Shown here: one piece after another, positions 20,691 through 30,345 of the stretch
How the letters are laid out: each line of letters opens with the position of its first letter
Position numbering within the stretch: position 1 is the first letter of the stretch
NCBI RefSeq assembly: GCF_024763615.1
Contig: NC_077223.1
Coordinates: 39,990,627-40,054,626 of the forward strand
Source: Phlebotomus papatasi
Taxonomy: Eukaryota; Arthropoda; Insecta; Diptera; Psychodidae
Direction of reading: 5' to 3'
DNA length: 64,000 nucleotides
Notes under the pieces: generated by a model
What the model saw: only the letters and a program-made list of their open reading frames with translations
The model's database searches: none
What the model was told of the DNA's origin: nothing
Translations under genes and position numbers: made by a program

Positions 20691-22077
20691 GTTGAGTACT
20701 TTGGCGAGGGCGCTTCCGGGAGTGCTGAGGCAAAGACAGGGGCGATGGGAAGGGTTGAAGCAAAGTCTGAGCAGAGAACGCGCGGGAAGAGAGATCGTTC
20801 CGTGAGTCCGTCGAAGGATTCTGACAGCAAGGATGCTCCGGATGATGAGCCATCCTTCAAGGATATCTTGACTGGGCTCGAGGGAGCGGCTTTTCAGAGT
20901 CGATTGCCCTATGAGAAGATGACATCGGCCGAGGCGGCCTGTTTTCCCGTGATTGCAAAGAATGGACTGATTGCCCAGAGGGTTTTCCTGAACATCCGGA
21001 ATCGCTTGCTGCAGATGTGGATTGAGAATCCAAAGCTGCAGTTGACATTTGAGGATGCGCTTAAGAATATCGAGAGCCCTTTTGATAGTGATCCGGGGCT
21101 GCTGAAGAACATCCATGCATTCCTGGAGCGTCATGGCTTTATCAATTTTGGCATTTTTAAGCGTCTGAGGCCGATTCCGGTGAAGAAATTGGCCAAGGTT
21201 ATTGTTATCGGGGCTGGGATTTCGGGATTGGCTGCTGCACAGCAATTGCAGCAATTTGGGATGGATGTAATTGTCCTGGAGGCAAGAGATCGCGTCGGAG
21301 GGAGAATTGCGACATTCCGGAAGAATAACTATCACGCGGATTTGGGCGCGATGGTGGTCACGGGAATCTGGGGGAATCCCATTACCATTCTCAGCCGTCA
21401 GACGGGCATGGAGATGGTGCCCATTAAGCAGGCTTGTCCGCTGTATGGAGCTGGCGGGAAACCCGTTCCTAAGCACAAGGATGACATGGTTGAGAGGGAA
21501 TTCAATCGTCTGCTGGAATCCACCAGCTACCTCTCCCATCAGCTGGACTTTAACTATGCCGGGAACAATCCAGTGTCCCTTGGTCAGGCTCTGGAGTGGA
21601 TCATTAAGTTGCAGGAGAAACACGTGAAGGAGAAGCAAGTGCAGCATCTCAATTCCGTGATTGGTCTTCAGCAGAAGCTAATTGACAACCAGAATAAGAT
21701 CAGTGACCTCATGGATGAGATGCGGATGCTCAAGTCCAAGGCGAACTTCCTGCAGGAGACAAAGCCCCAGAAGACGCCGGAAAATGAGCAGAAGTACATT
21801 GAGTGTGAATTTAGTGCCCGACAGGCTGTCAGGGAGTGGAATATGGTGTGGAAAGAGATTGAGCGTCTCAATGTGGCGCAGGAGGACATGGAAGTGAAGT
21901 TGAAAGAACTGGAGATGAATCCTCCAAGTGATGTGTATTTATCTTCAAAAGATCGTCAGATTCTCGATTGGCATTTTGCCAATTTGGAATTTGCCAATGC
22001 AACGCCCCTCAACAACCTCTCGCTGAAGCACTGGGATCAGGATGACGACTTCGAGTTCATTGGGAATCACACAACAG
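20691..22077 (+). CDS. KDM1A: LSD1/KDM1A (Su(var)3-3), exon 2: SWIRM, FAD fold, tower
   Basis: A 1387-bp exon (462 codons; acceptor CCACTTGAAG after a T-run; intron 20624-20690, 67 bp). In protein numbering: acidic/basic linker to about 136; SWIRM domain about 137-232 (LEGAAFQSRLPYEKM to LERHGFINFGIFKR); Rossmann FAD motif VIVIGAGISGLAAAQQL at about 244 with VLEARDRVGGR; oxidase segment with ADLGAMVVTG, MVEREFNRLLE and SYLSHQLDFN; coiled-coil tower about 382-485, the CoREST-binding arm; then NPPSDVYLSS.DRQILDWH and LKHWDQDDDFEF. All align closely with human LSD1. The exon stops one base into a codon before GTAAGT. The remaining substrate/FAD half, with the FAD-contacting lysine, is not in this window, so the gene is incomplete here. 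The open frame beyond 22077 is intron. Confidence 0.95.
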
Positions 22078-22792
22078 GTAAGTTCCTGACCATTTTTATT
22101 CCTCAATGTTTCCCGGACATTTCATCCAAGTTTCAATGTTTCACCCTGTGCCTTGGCTATTTTGCCGAAATCTTTTTTTTTTTTTTAAATTTCATGCAAA
22201 ACGGCCAAGAAAAAAAATCTGTGGAATTTGAACAAAACTTTTCTGCATAATGAAGATATAGATTATGCCAAGATTTTGTAACATACCAAATATTTTGTTT
22301 ATTCACTTGCAAAAATTTGCAAGTGAAATTTTTTGCTCAAAGAAAAATCTTCAGGAATGTTTTTCTCTTTTTTTTTGTGTGAATTTTGCAACAAAATCCC
22401 AATTTCTGGCTGTTTTCTATGGATTTCCTTTCTTGGATTGCGTCACCAATTAAATGCTTTGTCGTTTGGATAAAACATAAGATTTTCTTGTTTGCAACTA
22501 AAACAATAACGTGCAAAGAGAAAGAGTTACATTTTTGTGTTTTACTCGTGAAAGGAAGTTTGAGTGTGTGGAAACATGGTCATTCACAGGAATTTATCTG
22601 GCAATAGAATGGTCAGTGATAAGTCTAGAATAGTTTGTGGTAGTTAGGATTATCTGTGGTGATAGATTAAAGAACGATGGCGGAGGGACCACTTTAATTA
22701 AACTATTCCAAAATTCAATTAAATATTATCAAAAATGGTCACTTGGGGTAAAAAGTGGCATAATGGTGCTTTTCCAATGAAAAATGAATATG

Positions 22793-22987
22793 TTTTTTTT
22801 AGCACTTCAACTGTTCTCAAATGCTTCTGCTTTATCGACTTTTCTTTCTACTGGTTCCTGTATCGACTATTTTTGCCTGTCCTCGCTGTGTTCTAAATCC
22901 ACCAAACAGTCGTGACAGAAACCAATACAAAGAAAAGTCGGTAATACAGAAGCACTTGAGAACAGTGTAGTGCTAAAAAACAAAAAA
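22793..22987. mobile_element. Fold-back MITE, AGCACT/AGTACT family, copy 1
   Basis: TTTTAGCACTTCAACTGTTC at the left and GAACAGTGTAGTGCTAAAAA at the right. Internally, TTATCGACTTTTCTTT faces AAAGAAAAGTCGGTAA and GGTTCCTGTA has a diverged partner. About 190 bp, no ORF. Preceded by ATGGTGCTTTTCCAATGAAA, also seen in inverse at 41620-41643. Confidence 0.75.
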
Positions 22988-23520
22988 ACATACACACTGT
23001 TCTCTCGAACTTTATTTTAGTACTTTACTGCAAGGAACTAGTACTAAACTAACTATTTCGTCGAAATTTTGTGCGCGATGAAACACGTTCAATGTGCAAG
23101 TTTTTATGAAGAGCAATATATAAATACCGTGCCCTTCGACTGATGACTTGACGTCACTAGGGGAAAGCGCGCTACGTTCTGACAACTCAAGCTTCGAACA
23201 ATTCAATTTTTTCTCTATGTACTTTAAGGATTTCATCCAGAGCATTTTTCTGAAAATTTGAGGAATTGGACTAGCTATTAAAATATAATATTATTAATGG
23301 CCAAATTCATCTAAAAAAAAAAATCAAAAAACACATTGAAAAAAAAAAATGATTTTGTACGAAGCAAAAATCGTCCAAAGGTGGCGCGCTTTCTCCTACA
23401 TCGCATATGGCGACACTCCATTTCTTTTTGACATTCTGAAATGCTGTGAGTTAAATTTTGTAAACGTTAACTACTCAAAACTAAAAAAAGGAAAAGGAAA
23501 AACCTTTCTCTTGTACATTA

Positions 23521-23712
23521 TATTAGTACTTAACTCTTCTCAGGTGCTTCTGCATTATCGATTTTTGTTTCTGTGTGTTGGTTTCTGTCACGACTCTTTC
23601 ATGGTTTTGGAACTCAATGAGGAGGACTGAGGAAAACAGTTTTGGCAAGAACCAACACAAAGAAAAGTCGATATACGCAGAAATACATGAGAACATTCAT
23701 GTACTAAAAAAA
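23521..23712. mobile_element. Fold-back MITE, AGTACT family, copy 2
   Basis: TTAGTACTTAACTCTTCTCA to GAGAACATTCATGTACTAAA, with GTGTGTTGGTTTCTGTC against an inverse AACCAACACAAAGAAAAGTC. Same architecture as its neighbours. Confidence 0.75.
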
Positions 23713-23780
23713 TGTTTTCCCCATTAAATTTTTCATTGAAGTAGCTCAATAATGATGATGACAATTGAAAATTAACATGT

Positions 23781-23970
23781 TTCTTTAGTACTTTACTGTT
23801 CTCAGGCGCTTCTTACATAATCGACTTTTCTTTGTGTTAGTTGCTGTCACGGCTTTTTTTTTTATGGTTTTAGAACACGATAAGGACTAGTGAAAACAGT
23901 AGAGACAGAAACCAACACAAAAATGTCGATAATACAGAAGCACTTGAGAACAGTAAAGTACTAAAAAAAC
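23781..23970. mobile_element. Fold-back MITE, AGTACT family, copy 3
   Basis: TTTAGTACTTTACTGTTCTC at the left and GAGAACAGTAAAGTACTAAA at the right are nearly perfect inverses, so this is the best-preserved copy. Interior: TCGACTTTTCTTTGTGTTAG against AACCAACACAAAAATGTCGA. Three copies lie within 1.2 kb in the same orientation class. Confidence 0.8.
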
Positions 23971-24179
23971 CACGTTTTTTTTCATTGTAATATCGCCACA
24001 TCGTCTCCAGGTAGCCTTTTCCGTTTTTTTTTTAAGTCAAGCTGTAGCAGAATAAACAGTAATTTTATAAAAAAATAGCGGTATTTTTCGAAAGATCAAT
24101 TTATTTTTCTCCAAATGCATTCCTTGTACTTCTTTTCTTCTTTTGATTATATTCCTCAAAATCCCTTCCTGTCCACATT

Positions 24180-24440
24180 CCCCTGCTTTCGGGTCGCCTT
24201 TTAGTTCGGTATAATTTCATGAAATCAAAATTCGTGTCTTTTTCTATCCCACTTTTTCGGTCGCAAAATTGGACTGAACTAAATTTAATTTGGTGTGATG
24301 TTCAAAAGAAGAAGAAGAAGAGTGCGAGAGAGTAAGATAGATATATGCAAATCTTTCAAGAAGAAAAGGGATGTGCATTTTGACATTATGAAATTTTCCT
24401 GATCTAAAAGGTGTTCACCAGAGCCGTTATAAATTCAAAA
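24180..24440. mobile_element. Palindromic repeat family with AACTAAATTTAATTTGGTGT core, copy 1
   Basis: The arms TTCATGAAATCAAAATTCGT and an inverse ending CATTATGAAATTTTCCTGAT flank a core AAATTGGACTGAACTAAATT...GGTGTGATGTTC with AAGAAGAAGAGTGCGAGAGA. Related copies: 24530-24720, 38260-38720 (split), 42260-42510 and 60150-60400. Confidence 0.65.
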
Positions 24441-24529
24441 TGAACAGAAAAGTCAAATTTTGACAGCAATGCCTTTTTTGATTTTAGATCAGAAAAAAAT
24501 ATTAAAATAAAATTCACATATCCATTATT

Positions 24530-24720
24530 AACGTTGGGCATGTCTATCCCACTCATTTTCACTCAAAATTTGATTGAACTAAATTTATTTTGGTGTTACC
24601 TTTGAAAGAAGAATAGTGTGAGAATCCCACACTCTCTCAAATGCAAAACGTTTGAGAAAGAAAGAGATGTGAATTTTGATTTCATAACATTTTCGTAAGC
24701 GAAAGAACGTGCAGAAATCA
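24530..24720. mobile_element. Palindromic repeat family, copy 2
   Basis: It carries ATGTCTATCCCACTCATTTT, TTTGATTGAACTAAATTTAT and TGGTGTTACC, then GAAAGAAGAATAGTGTGAGA. This is the same order of blocks as at 24180. It is followed to 24830 by a short ACTGACCAAATTT repeat. Confidence 0.6.
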
Positions 24721-25209
24721 TAACCGAATTCGATTTTTACTGACCAAAATTGAACTATTTATTGACAAAAAATCGATCTTTTTACTGACCAAATTTACTG
24801 ACCAAATTTGCCCAGAAATAGACCAAAGTAATTCGCAACAATAGTGATGACATTATACTGATTGATAACACATTTCTACAAATCTAATTGTAGGTTAAAT
24901 CCAAAAAGTCTTGGTATTTGTTCAAAAACACTTTTAGGCCACTCCCCCTTTAGGAGTTATGCAAAACTAAAATTCACTTTTTTAGTTGCTTAAGAGGATG
25001 TTTTATATTGTCCAAGCATACGTTACAAAATAGGCCACACCCACAAAGCATGCAAGTGGGCGTGACTTTCAAGGAAAGTTTATGATACAATTCTTAATTT
25101 TTTATTGCTAGAATTTCATCATAATATTTAAATTTATTGGATTAAGCTTCCTTGAAATTCCCAAAAGATTTATTTGGTTTTTTTTTATTTCTTTTTTTTT
25201 CTCTAGATA

Positions 25210-26076
25210 GGGTAAATTAAGCTAATTCAAAACCTGCTCCAAAGGGAAATTTTTCGCTACTCCAAATGGAAACGTCATTGTTTTCATGATAAATACACTA
25301 CTAAATTACTATATTAATATATTATATTTTCTATACCTCAGTTTCATTATTTAGTTAATTTTGCTCCAAATAAAGCGAAAATCCATTCATATTCACAAAT
25401 TTTAATTTGTTAATTTCTCAGAAAAATTAAAAGTGTACCTTTTCACCATCGAATTTTTCATCGATCGACCTTGTTTTCCAATGAAAAACAAAATGAGGTA
25501 ATTGTTTTTATTCGTTTTATTTAACATTTATGTCATATTTCTGGCTAATTTTAGTTAAATTAAGTGCTAATCTTTATTGTTAACGGTACGTGAAGTTTTC
25601 AAATGAAATAATTACTTATTTCGTGAACAAAAAGGGTTTTTCTGAAGTGTCTGCAAATGCTTCAATAGGAAACCCCGGAAATATGATTTTTTGGAGAGAT
25701 TTTCTTATTGTTTTCGATGGGAAAGGAGAAAAGACCAGGAATAAGAACAAATCCTGCACTCAGGAGCAACTCAACAAGGTTTTGGAAGCCTTTTGTCGCG
25801 GTTTCACTTACACTGTTTGTCTCCAATTAGAAACTTTCCCTTGTCTCCATTTGGATTAATATGTTTCCAATAGGAGCATTTTACACTCGCGTATTTTTCT
25901 TGTATTTAAGAAGTTTTCAAATTATATTTAAAGAATTTTCACGAAACTGTAACATTCTAGAAGAGTCAATGAGCAAATTTATGTAATTCTCTTCAGAAAA
26001 ACTATGAACTTAAAGTGTTGAATCTTCTGTCAAAGTTAAAGCGTCTGGAAATGGTTTTGAATTATGACATTTACCC
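25210..26076 (+). mobile_element. TA-flanked element, 867 bp, GGGTAAAT ends, copy 1
   Basis: TAGGGTAAATTAAGC at the left and CATTTACCCTA at the right, each next to TA. The whole segment is found again in inverse orientation at 28415-30096: CAAAACCTGCTCCAAA, GGAAACGTCATTG, GTGTTGAATCTTCTGTCAA and so on. The short frame inside (25590-25859) is not recognisable as a gene. Confidence 0.75.
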
Positions 26077-26254
26077 TAGTCTTTTTTTCTTCCTTAGTAT
26101 TTCTTTCTAATTTTGTTTAAGTTATATCTAGTAAAATTATTGGTAAATGTTTTAAAAGCTCTACTAAAAATATTCCATTTTTAACGTTCAATTTTTTTTA
26201 TTCGGTTTGTTGTTAAATAAAATAAAAAGAAGGAGGTGCTAAGAAAACAGATAT

Positions 26255-26560
26255 GCGTTTCCTTGTAAGCCCCACCCCAACCGAAGGCCACACCCATTGC
26301 ATAGTTCTATTTTTAAAAGTGTCTGATTTTTATTCACGATTCTGTATGATTGTGGAAATGGGGAGGAAACAATAATTAAAAACACAGCTAATTGTAAGCT
26401 CCACCCCTTATCGAAAGTAACGCCCATTTATGTGCATGGTTTTCACCTGTGTTGAGTGAATTAATGCGGCATGATTGTTGGAAATTGAGGTGGTAAATAA
26501 TGAAGTTTGTTTTTGTAAACTCCGCCCGTTGCCGAAAGCCACGCCCACTGAAAGCCTTCA
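26255..26560. repeat. Tandem repeat of about 125 bp with CACGCCCA-type motif
   Basis: Three diverged units start TGTAAGCCCCACCCC (about 26265), TGTAAGCTCCACCCC (26392) and TGTAAACTCCGCCCG (26514). Each is followed after about 12 bp by a CACACCCA/AACGCCCA/CACGCCCA box. Spacings are about 127 and 122 bp. Confidence 0.65.
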
Positions 26561-28039
26561 AGCTTTGTATGACGATTGTCATTGTGATTACAAAGGAGGT
26601 GTGGCCTATTTTTTAGTGTGCTGAACCGGAAGGGTTTTTGTATTGAGATTGGAAATAGTGGAATTTGCAATTTAAACATTGAAAATTCATTTCCCTACAA
26701 ACTATTTGATATCGTGCACTCTGTTCAATCTCAAGCAGTCTTTCCATGCCACTTTTCTGAGTGGGTATTACCTCCTGGGCATAAAATTTAATTACAAAAG
26801 AGTATGTGTATAGTGGACAAAATAATAAAAGGGTAGAGGAGGAGGAGGAGGGGAGGGACAGAGAGGCAGGGGGATAATGTGAGGTGTATTTGTGGACTTT
26901 TCACGTTGATTTTGATATGGTTTGCAGCGTGGGAGTGTGGGGGGTTATTTTTCCCACATTTTAAAACACTTGGCACACCGGGTGGCGTAATTCTGTGGTC
27001 TCCTCACTTGCAACTCTTGCACGAGGGAATTTTGCTATATTAAGAGAGACAATGAGAAAGTCTTTTGACTCTCCTCCCAAAACATATAGTACGTGATTTC
27101 ATTTTGGGTTGTCGCTTCGGGATGCAGGAAAAACTGCTTGTATTTCACTTCTTTTGTGATTTACCTGGTGAGGTTTTCTTCCCTCCCACAGCCCCCCTCC
27201 TGCCCCCACCCCTTTTTTTCTCCACTAATAATTCTTGGACAGAAAGTGTGGAGGAGTTGTAGAAGAAGAAAAACAAAAATCTCTCAAGAAGCAAACAACG
27301 AGGTAGGAAAGAAAAAAAATCCATCGTGTGTGGGTATTTTATAACTTCTAAATACTTTACTTTTGGATCGTTAAATGGCGATTTTTCTTTCTCTCTCAAC
27401 CTCTATTGTTACTATAAGCACGATGGGTGGTAAATTGATGGTGAAGGTGGAAGCTCCTGAGAAATTCAATTGCAATTCAATCTTCTTATAACCAACTTCT
27501 TTTTTTATCAATATCGTGTGAGATTGCACGAAAATGCATTGTTGAGCAAAAGAGACATTATTTTAGACACAAAATTTTTAAACTAATTTAATTAATTTTT
27601 GAAAGTTCATCAATTTACTATGCTTTAGGCTTTTTGTGGGTAATTTTGTTGGTTCTCGTAATTTCAATCGAAGAGATAATGTAAGAAATGCAAAAATCGT
27701 GGAATAATTTCTTCAGCAAAAATCATATTTCAATTTCTTCTCATTAATTCATGTTGTTTTTCTCAGTCTCTCTCTGCCTTGGCTATACGAACGAAAAAGA
27801 TTGAATTGAAAATTGTGCTTTTGCCCTGATTTTATTTGCATTATTCAATTGTTTGCTATTGTTCAAAAGGATGAAAAAAAAACCATTTCCGTGGGATATC
27901 ATAACACTGCGACGTTCAATTTGCTGTGTTTTGACAGAGTTGTGGCAAATGGAATATTTTTTTTAAACGTAAACTTACTGTTTATTTTTTCAATAAGCTA
28001 GCAAAATAAAAAAATGCTATATTAAGGTCATAAAGTACA
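26561..28039. other. Intronic stretch, no gene seen
   Basis: Contains a purine-rich run (GGAGGAGGAGGAGGGGAGGG near 26838) and pyrimidine-rich segments. The stretch is otherwise ordinary. Open frames are short and unrecognised. Confidence 0.45.
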
Positions 28040-28385
28040 AAAGGGTGGCAGAGTGTTCCAGGCTTTGCGAATTGCTCGAACTCGTGACTTAAATAATATA
28101 CCTCAAAAGTACTTTCGCATCATTTACTGTTTACCGGTTCTCACCCGATTTAAACCGATTCATATATTACTCAAAATATTTCCCAAATTACTCCTCAGGA
28201 GTAATTTAATTGAATTTCGTATAAAAATTAGTTATCGCTTATGAATCGGGTAATTTCCTGGTCAAAATCGATTGGAACCGGTTCAGTTTTGTTGGAAATT
28301 CCAAGACCTTTCCAACGAGCTCAAATATGACTCCATTCGGTTGATAAATGCGCTCTCTAGAGCCTTTTTAATCTTTGACCTTGAA
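28040..28385 (+). repeat. Dispersed repeat with CTTTGCGAANTGCTCGAACT
   Basis: The block with CTTTGCGAATTGCTCGAACT, CAAAAGTACTTTCGCATCAT, GTTCTCACCCGAT and TTCCAAGACCTTTCCAACGA is matched in reverse orientation at 46330-46090, so it is an interspersed repeat of at least 340 bp with no coding content seen. Confidence 0.6.
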
Positions 28386-28475
28386 AAATCGTTATTAGGA
28401 AGATTCCAAAGATAGGGTAAATGTCAACCATTTCCACTCGCTTTAACATTGACAGAAGATTCAACACATTCATAG

Positions 28476-28913
28476 CGAACAGACTGGGCTTTTCTACATG
28501 GTCACTGCTTTTTTACGCCTTCATTGGTTTTTTACACGTCTAAAAGATACTCAAAAAATTGCGGCACCAAACCAATTTTTGCATCAATTTGATGTTTTTC
28601 CGTTCTCTGAGACAATATTCTTCAAAAAGAAAATGATGTATTAGAAAAATTTGCCAAATCTAAACACCTCGAAAAAAAGAGCAAAGAGCAATTGACCGGT
28701 CAATTGCTTTTTGCTCTTTGCTCAAGGTACTAATAATCGGAAAATTTTACTATAATTTTCTTTTGAAAGAATATTGTCTCATAAGGTGTAAAAAATATCA
28801 AATTAGTGCAAAAAAATGGTTTGGTACCGCATTTTTTGAGTATTTTTTCCACGTGTAAAAAACAATGAAGGCGTAAAAAAGCAATGACCATGTAGAAAAG
28901 CCTAGTCTGTTCG
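28476..28913. mobile_element. 438-bp perfect-type fold-back with central palindrome
   Basis: The arms CGAACAGACTGGGCTTTTCT / AGAAAAGCCTAGTCTGTTCG extend inward through CTTTTTTACGCCTTCATTG and on to the centre, where GCAATTGACCGGTCAATTGC (about 28688) is an exact palindrome flanked by GAGCAAAGA/TCTTTGCTC. Almost the whole element is one hairpin. Confidence 0.82.
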
Positions 28914-29324
28914 ATGTGATTAGGCTCATATTTTTTCTGAAGAGAATTACATAAATTTGCTCCTTGACTCTTCTAGAATGTTACTGTTTAGTGAAAATTC
29001 TTTAGATATAATTGGAAAACTTCTTAAATACAAGAAAAATAACCAAGTGTAAAATGCTTCTATTGGAAACATATTAATCCAAATGGAGACAAGAGAAAGT
29101 TTCTAATTGGAGACAAACAGTGTAAGTGAAATTGCGACGAAAGACTTCTAAAACCTTGTTGAGTTGCTTCTGAATGCAAGAATTTGTTCTTATTCCTGGT
29201 CTTTTCTCCTTTCCTATCTAAAATAATAACACTGAGAAAAAAAGTGTATTATTATAATCTACTATATGTATAATCTACTTATAACCAAATTATTACAAAT
29301 AAAACAAGAGCTTTGATAAGTCAG

Positions 29325-29574
29325 CACTGAAAAAAGGGGGTGCGATTAACTTTTTTTTTCGTAACTTTAACACTTTTTAGGTGTAAAAATATATCAACAT
29401 TTTTTATGTTAATTTTACACCTTTTTAAGTGCAAAATTAACATGAAAAAGGGTAACTTTAAGCCATAATACACCTAAAAAGCATAATATTTACACCGATT
29501 TCGGATTAATAATGCAGGGTAAAATTAACATTTCCGGAATGTTATTTTAACTTTTTCGGATTTCTCTCACAGTG
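29325..29574. mobile_element. CACTGAG-family MITE, copy 1, 250 bp
   Basis: CACTGAAAAAAG at the left and CTCTCACAGTG at the right. Inside, GTGCGATTAACTTTTTTTTT, TAATTTTACACCTTTTTAAG, GATTTCGGATTAATAATGCA and CATTTCCGGAATGTTATTTT are shared with 62723-62973 and, truncated, 52721-52892. Confidence 0.8.
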
Positions 29575-30135
29575 AAAAAAATGTCTCCAAAAAAAAAAAA
29601 AATTCCGAGGTTTCCTATTGAAGCATTTGCAGTCACTTCAGAAAACCCCTTTTTGTTCACGAAATAGGTAATTATTTCGTTTGAATACTTCACGTCCCGT
29701 AACAATAATTTTACCGTTAATAATAAAAACAACAATTAGCACTTAATTTAACTAAAATTAGCCAGAAGTATGACATAAATCTTAAACAAAACGAATAAAC
29801 AACAGTCAGTTTATTGTGTTTTTCACAATTAGAAAACATGGTCTATCGATGAAAAATTCAATGGTGAAAAGGTACACTTTTAATTTTTCTGAGAAATTAA
29901 CAAATTAAAATTTGTGAATATGAATGGATTTTCGCTTTATTTGAAGCAAAAATAACTAAATAATGAAAATGTGGTATAGAAAATATATAAATTATAATAA
30001 TTTAGTACTGTATTTATCATGAGAACAATGACGTTTCCATTTGGAGTAGCGAAAAATTTCCATTTGGAGCAGGTTTTGAATTAGTTTAATTTACCCTATT
30101 TCCTGAAGGTATGCAATTTTTCTGTGTCTAATTTA

Positions 30136-30345
30136 GGGGATTTCTAGACATGCATTATTATTTTTTCTTGTACGGGTAAGGTTGGCAGTCACATGCCCGT
30201 GAAATCAGGTGCAGTGAAAGCTTACTGGATGCAATCCGAACACCTTTAACGGCAGAAAAATTCCCGGTGACCTAAAGGGGATTCGAACCCGGGACACTTG
30301 CATCATAGAGCGAGTGCTCTACCACTCGATCCATTGAGTGCCCTT
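30136..30345 (-). mobile_element. tRNA-derived SINE, copy 1
   Basis: On the minus strand it begins GGGCACTCAATGGATCGAGT, with a tRNA-like A box (GAGTGGTAGAGCAC) and a B box (GGTTCGAATCC), the RNA polymerase III internal promoter. A tRNA-unrelated body follows. The tRNA-like part (30266-30343) is no longer a clean cloverleaf, so it is a SINE head and not a tRNA gene. The 3' end is shorter than in copy 2. Confidence 0.82.

Larger units (their letters stand above)
28415..30096 (-). mobile_element. TA-flanked element, GGGTAAAT ends, copy 2 (inverted, with insertions)
   Basis: This is the reverse complement of 25210-26076, ending TTTACCCTA at 30098. It is longer because it carries a 438-bp fold-back (28476-28913) and, from about 29222 to 29590, a CACTGAG-family element plus flank. 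Removing these restores alignment, for example AATGAGCAAATTTATGTAAT against its inverse at about 28950. Confidence 0.75.

Noticed and set aside
20487..21647. 386-codon open frame on the minus strand opposite LSD1
   Set aside because: It is the antisense shadow of the LSD1 exon and resembles no protein.
22078..22250. Extension of the LSD1 frame to 22250
   Set aside because: The residues after 22077 no longer match LSD1 and GTAAGT at the boundary is a good donor.
25590..25859. 89-codon frame as a gene
   Set aside because: It lies inside a MITE that is present in a second, decayed copy where the frame is not kept.
30266..30343. Functional tRNA gene
   Set aside because: Pol III boxes are present, but the arms do not form a clean cloverleaf, and a second copy at 37.7 kb carries the same unrelated body, so it is a SINE.
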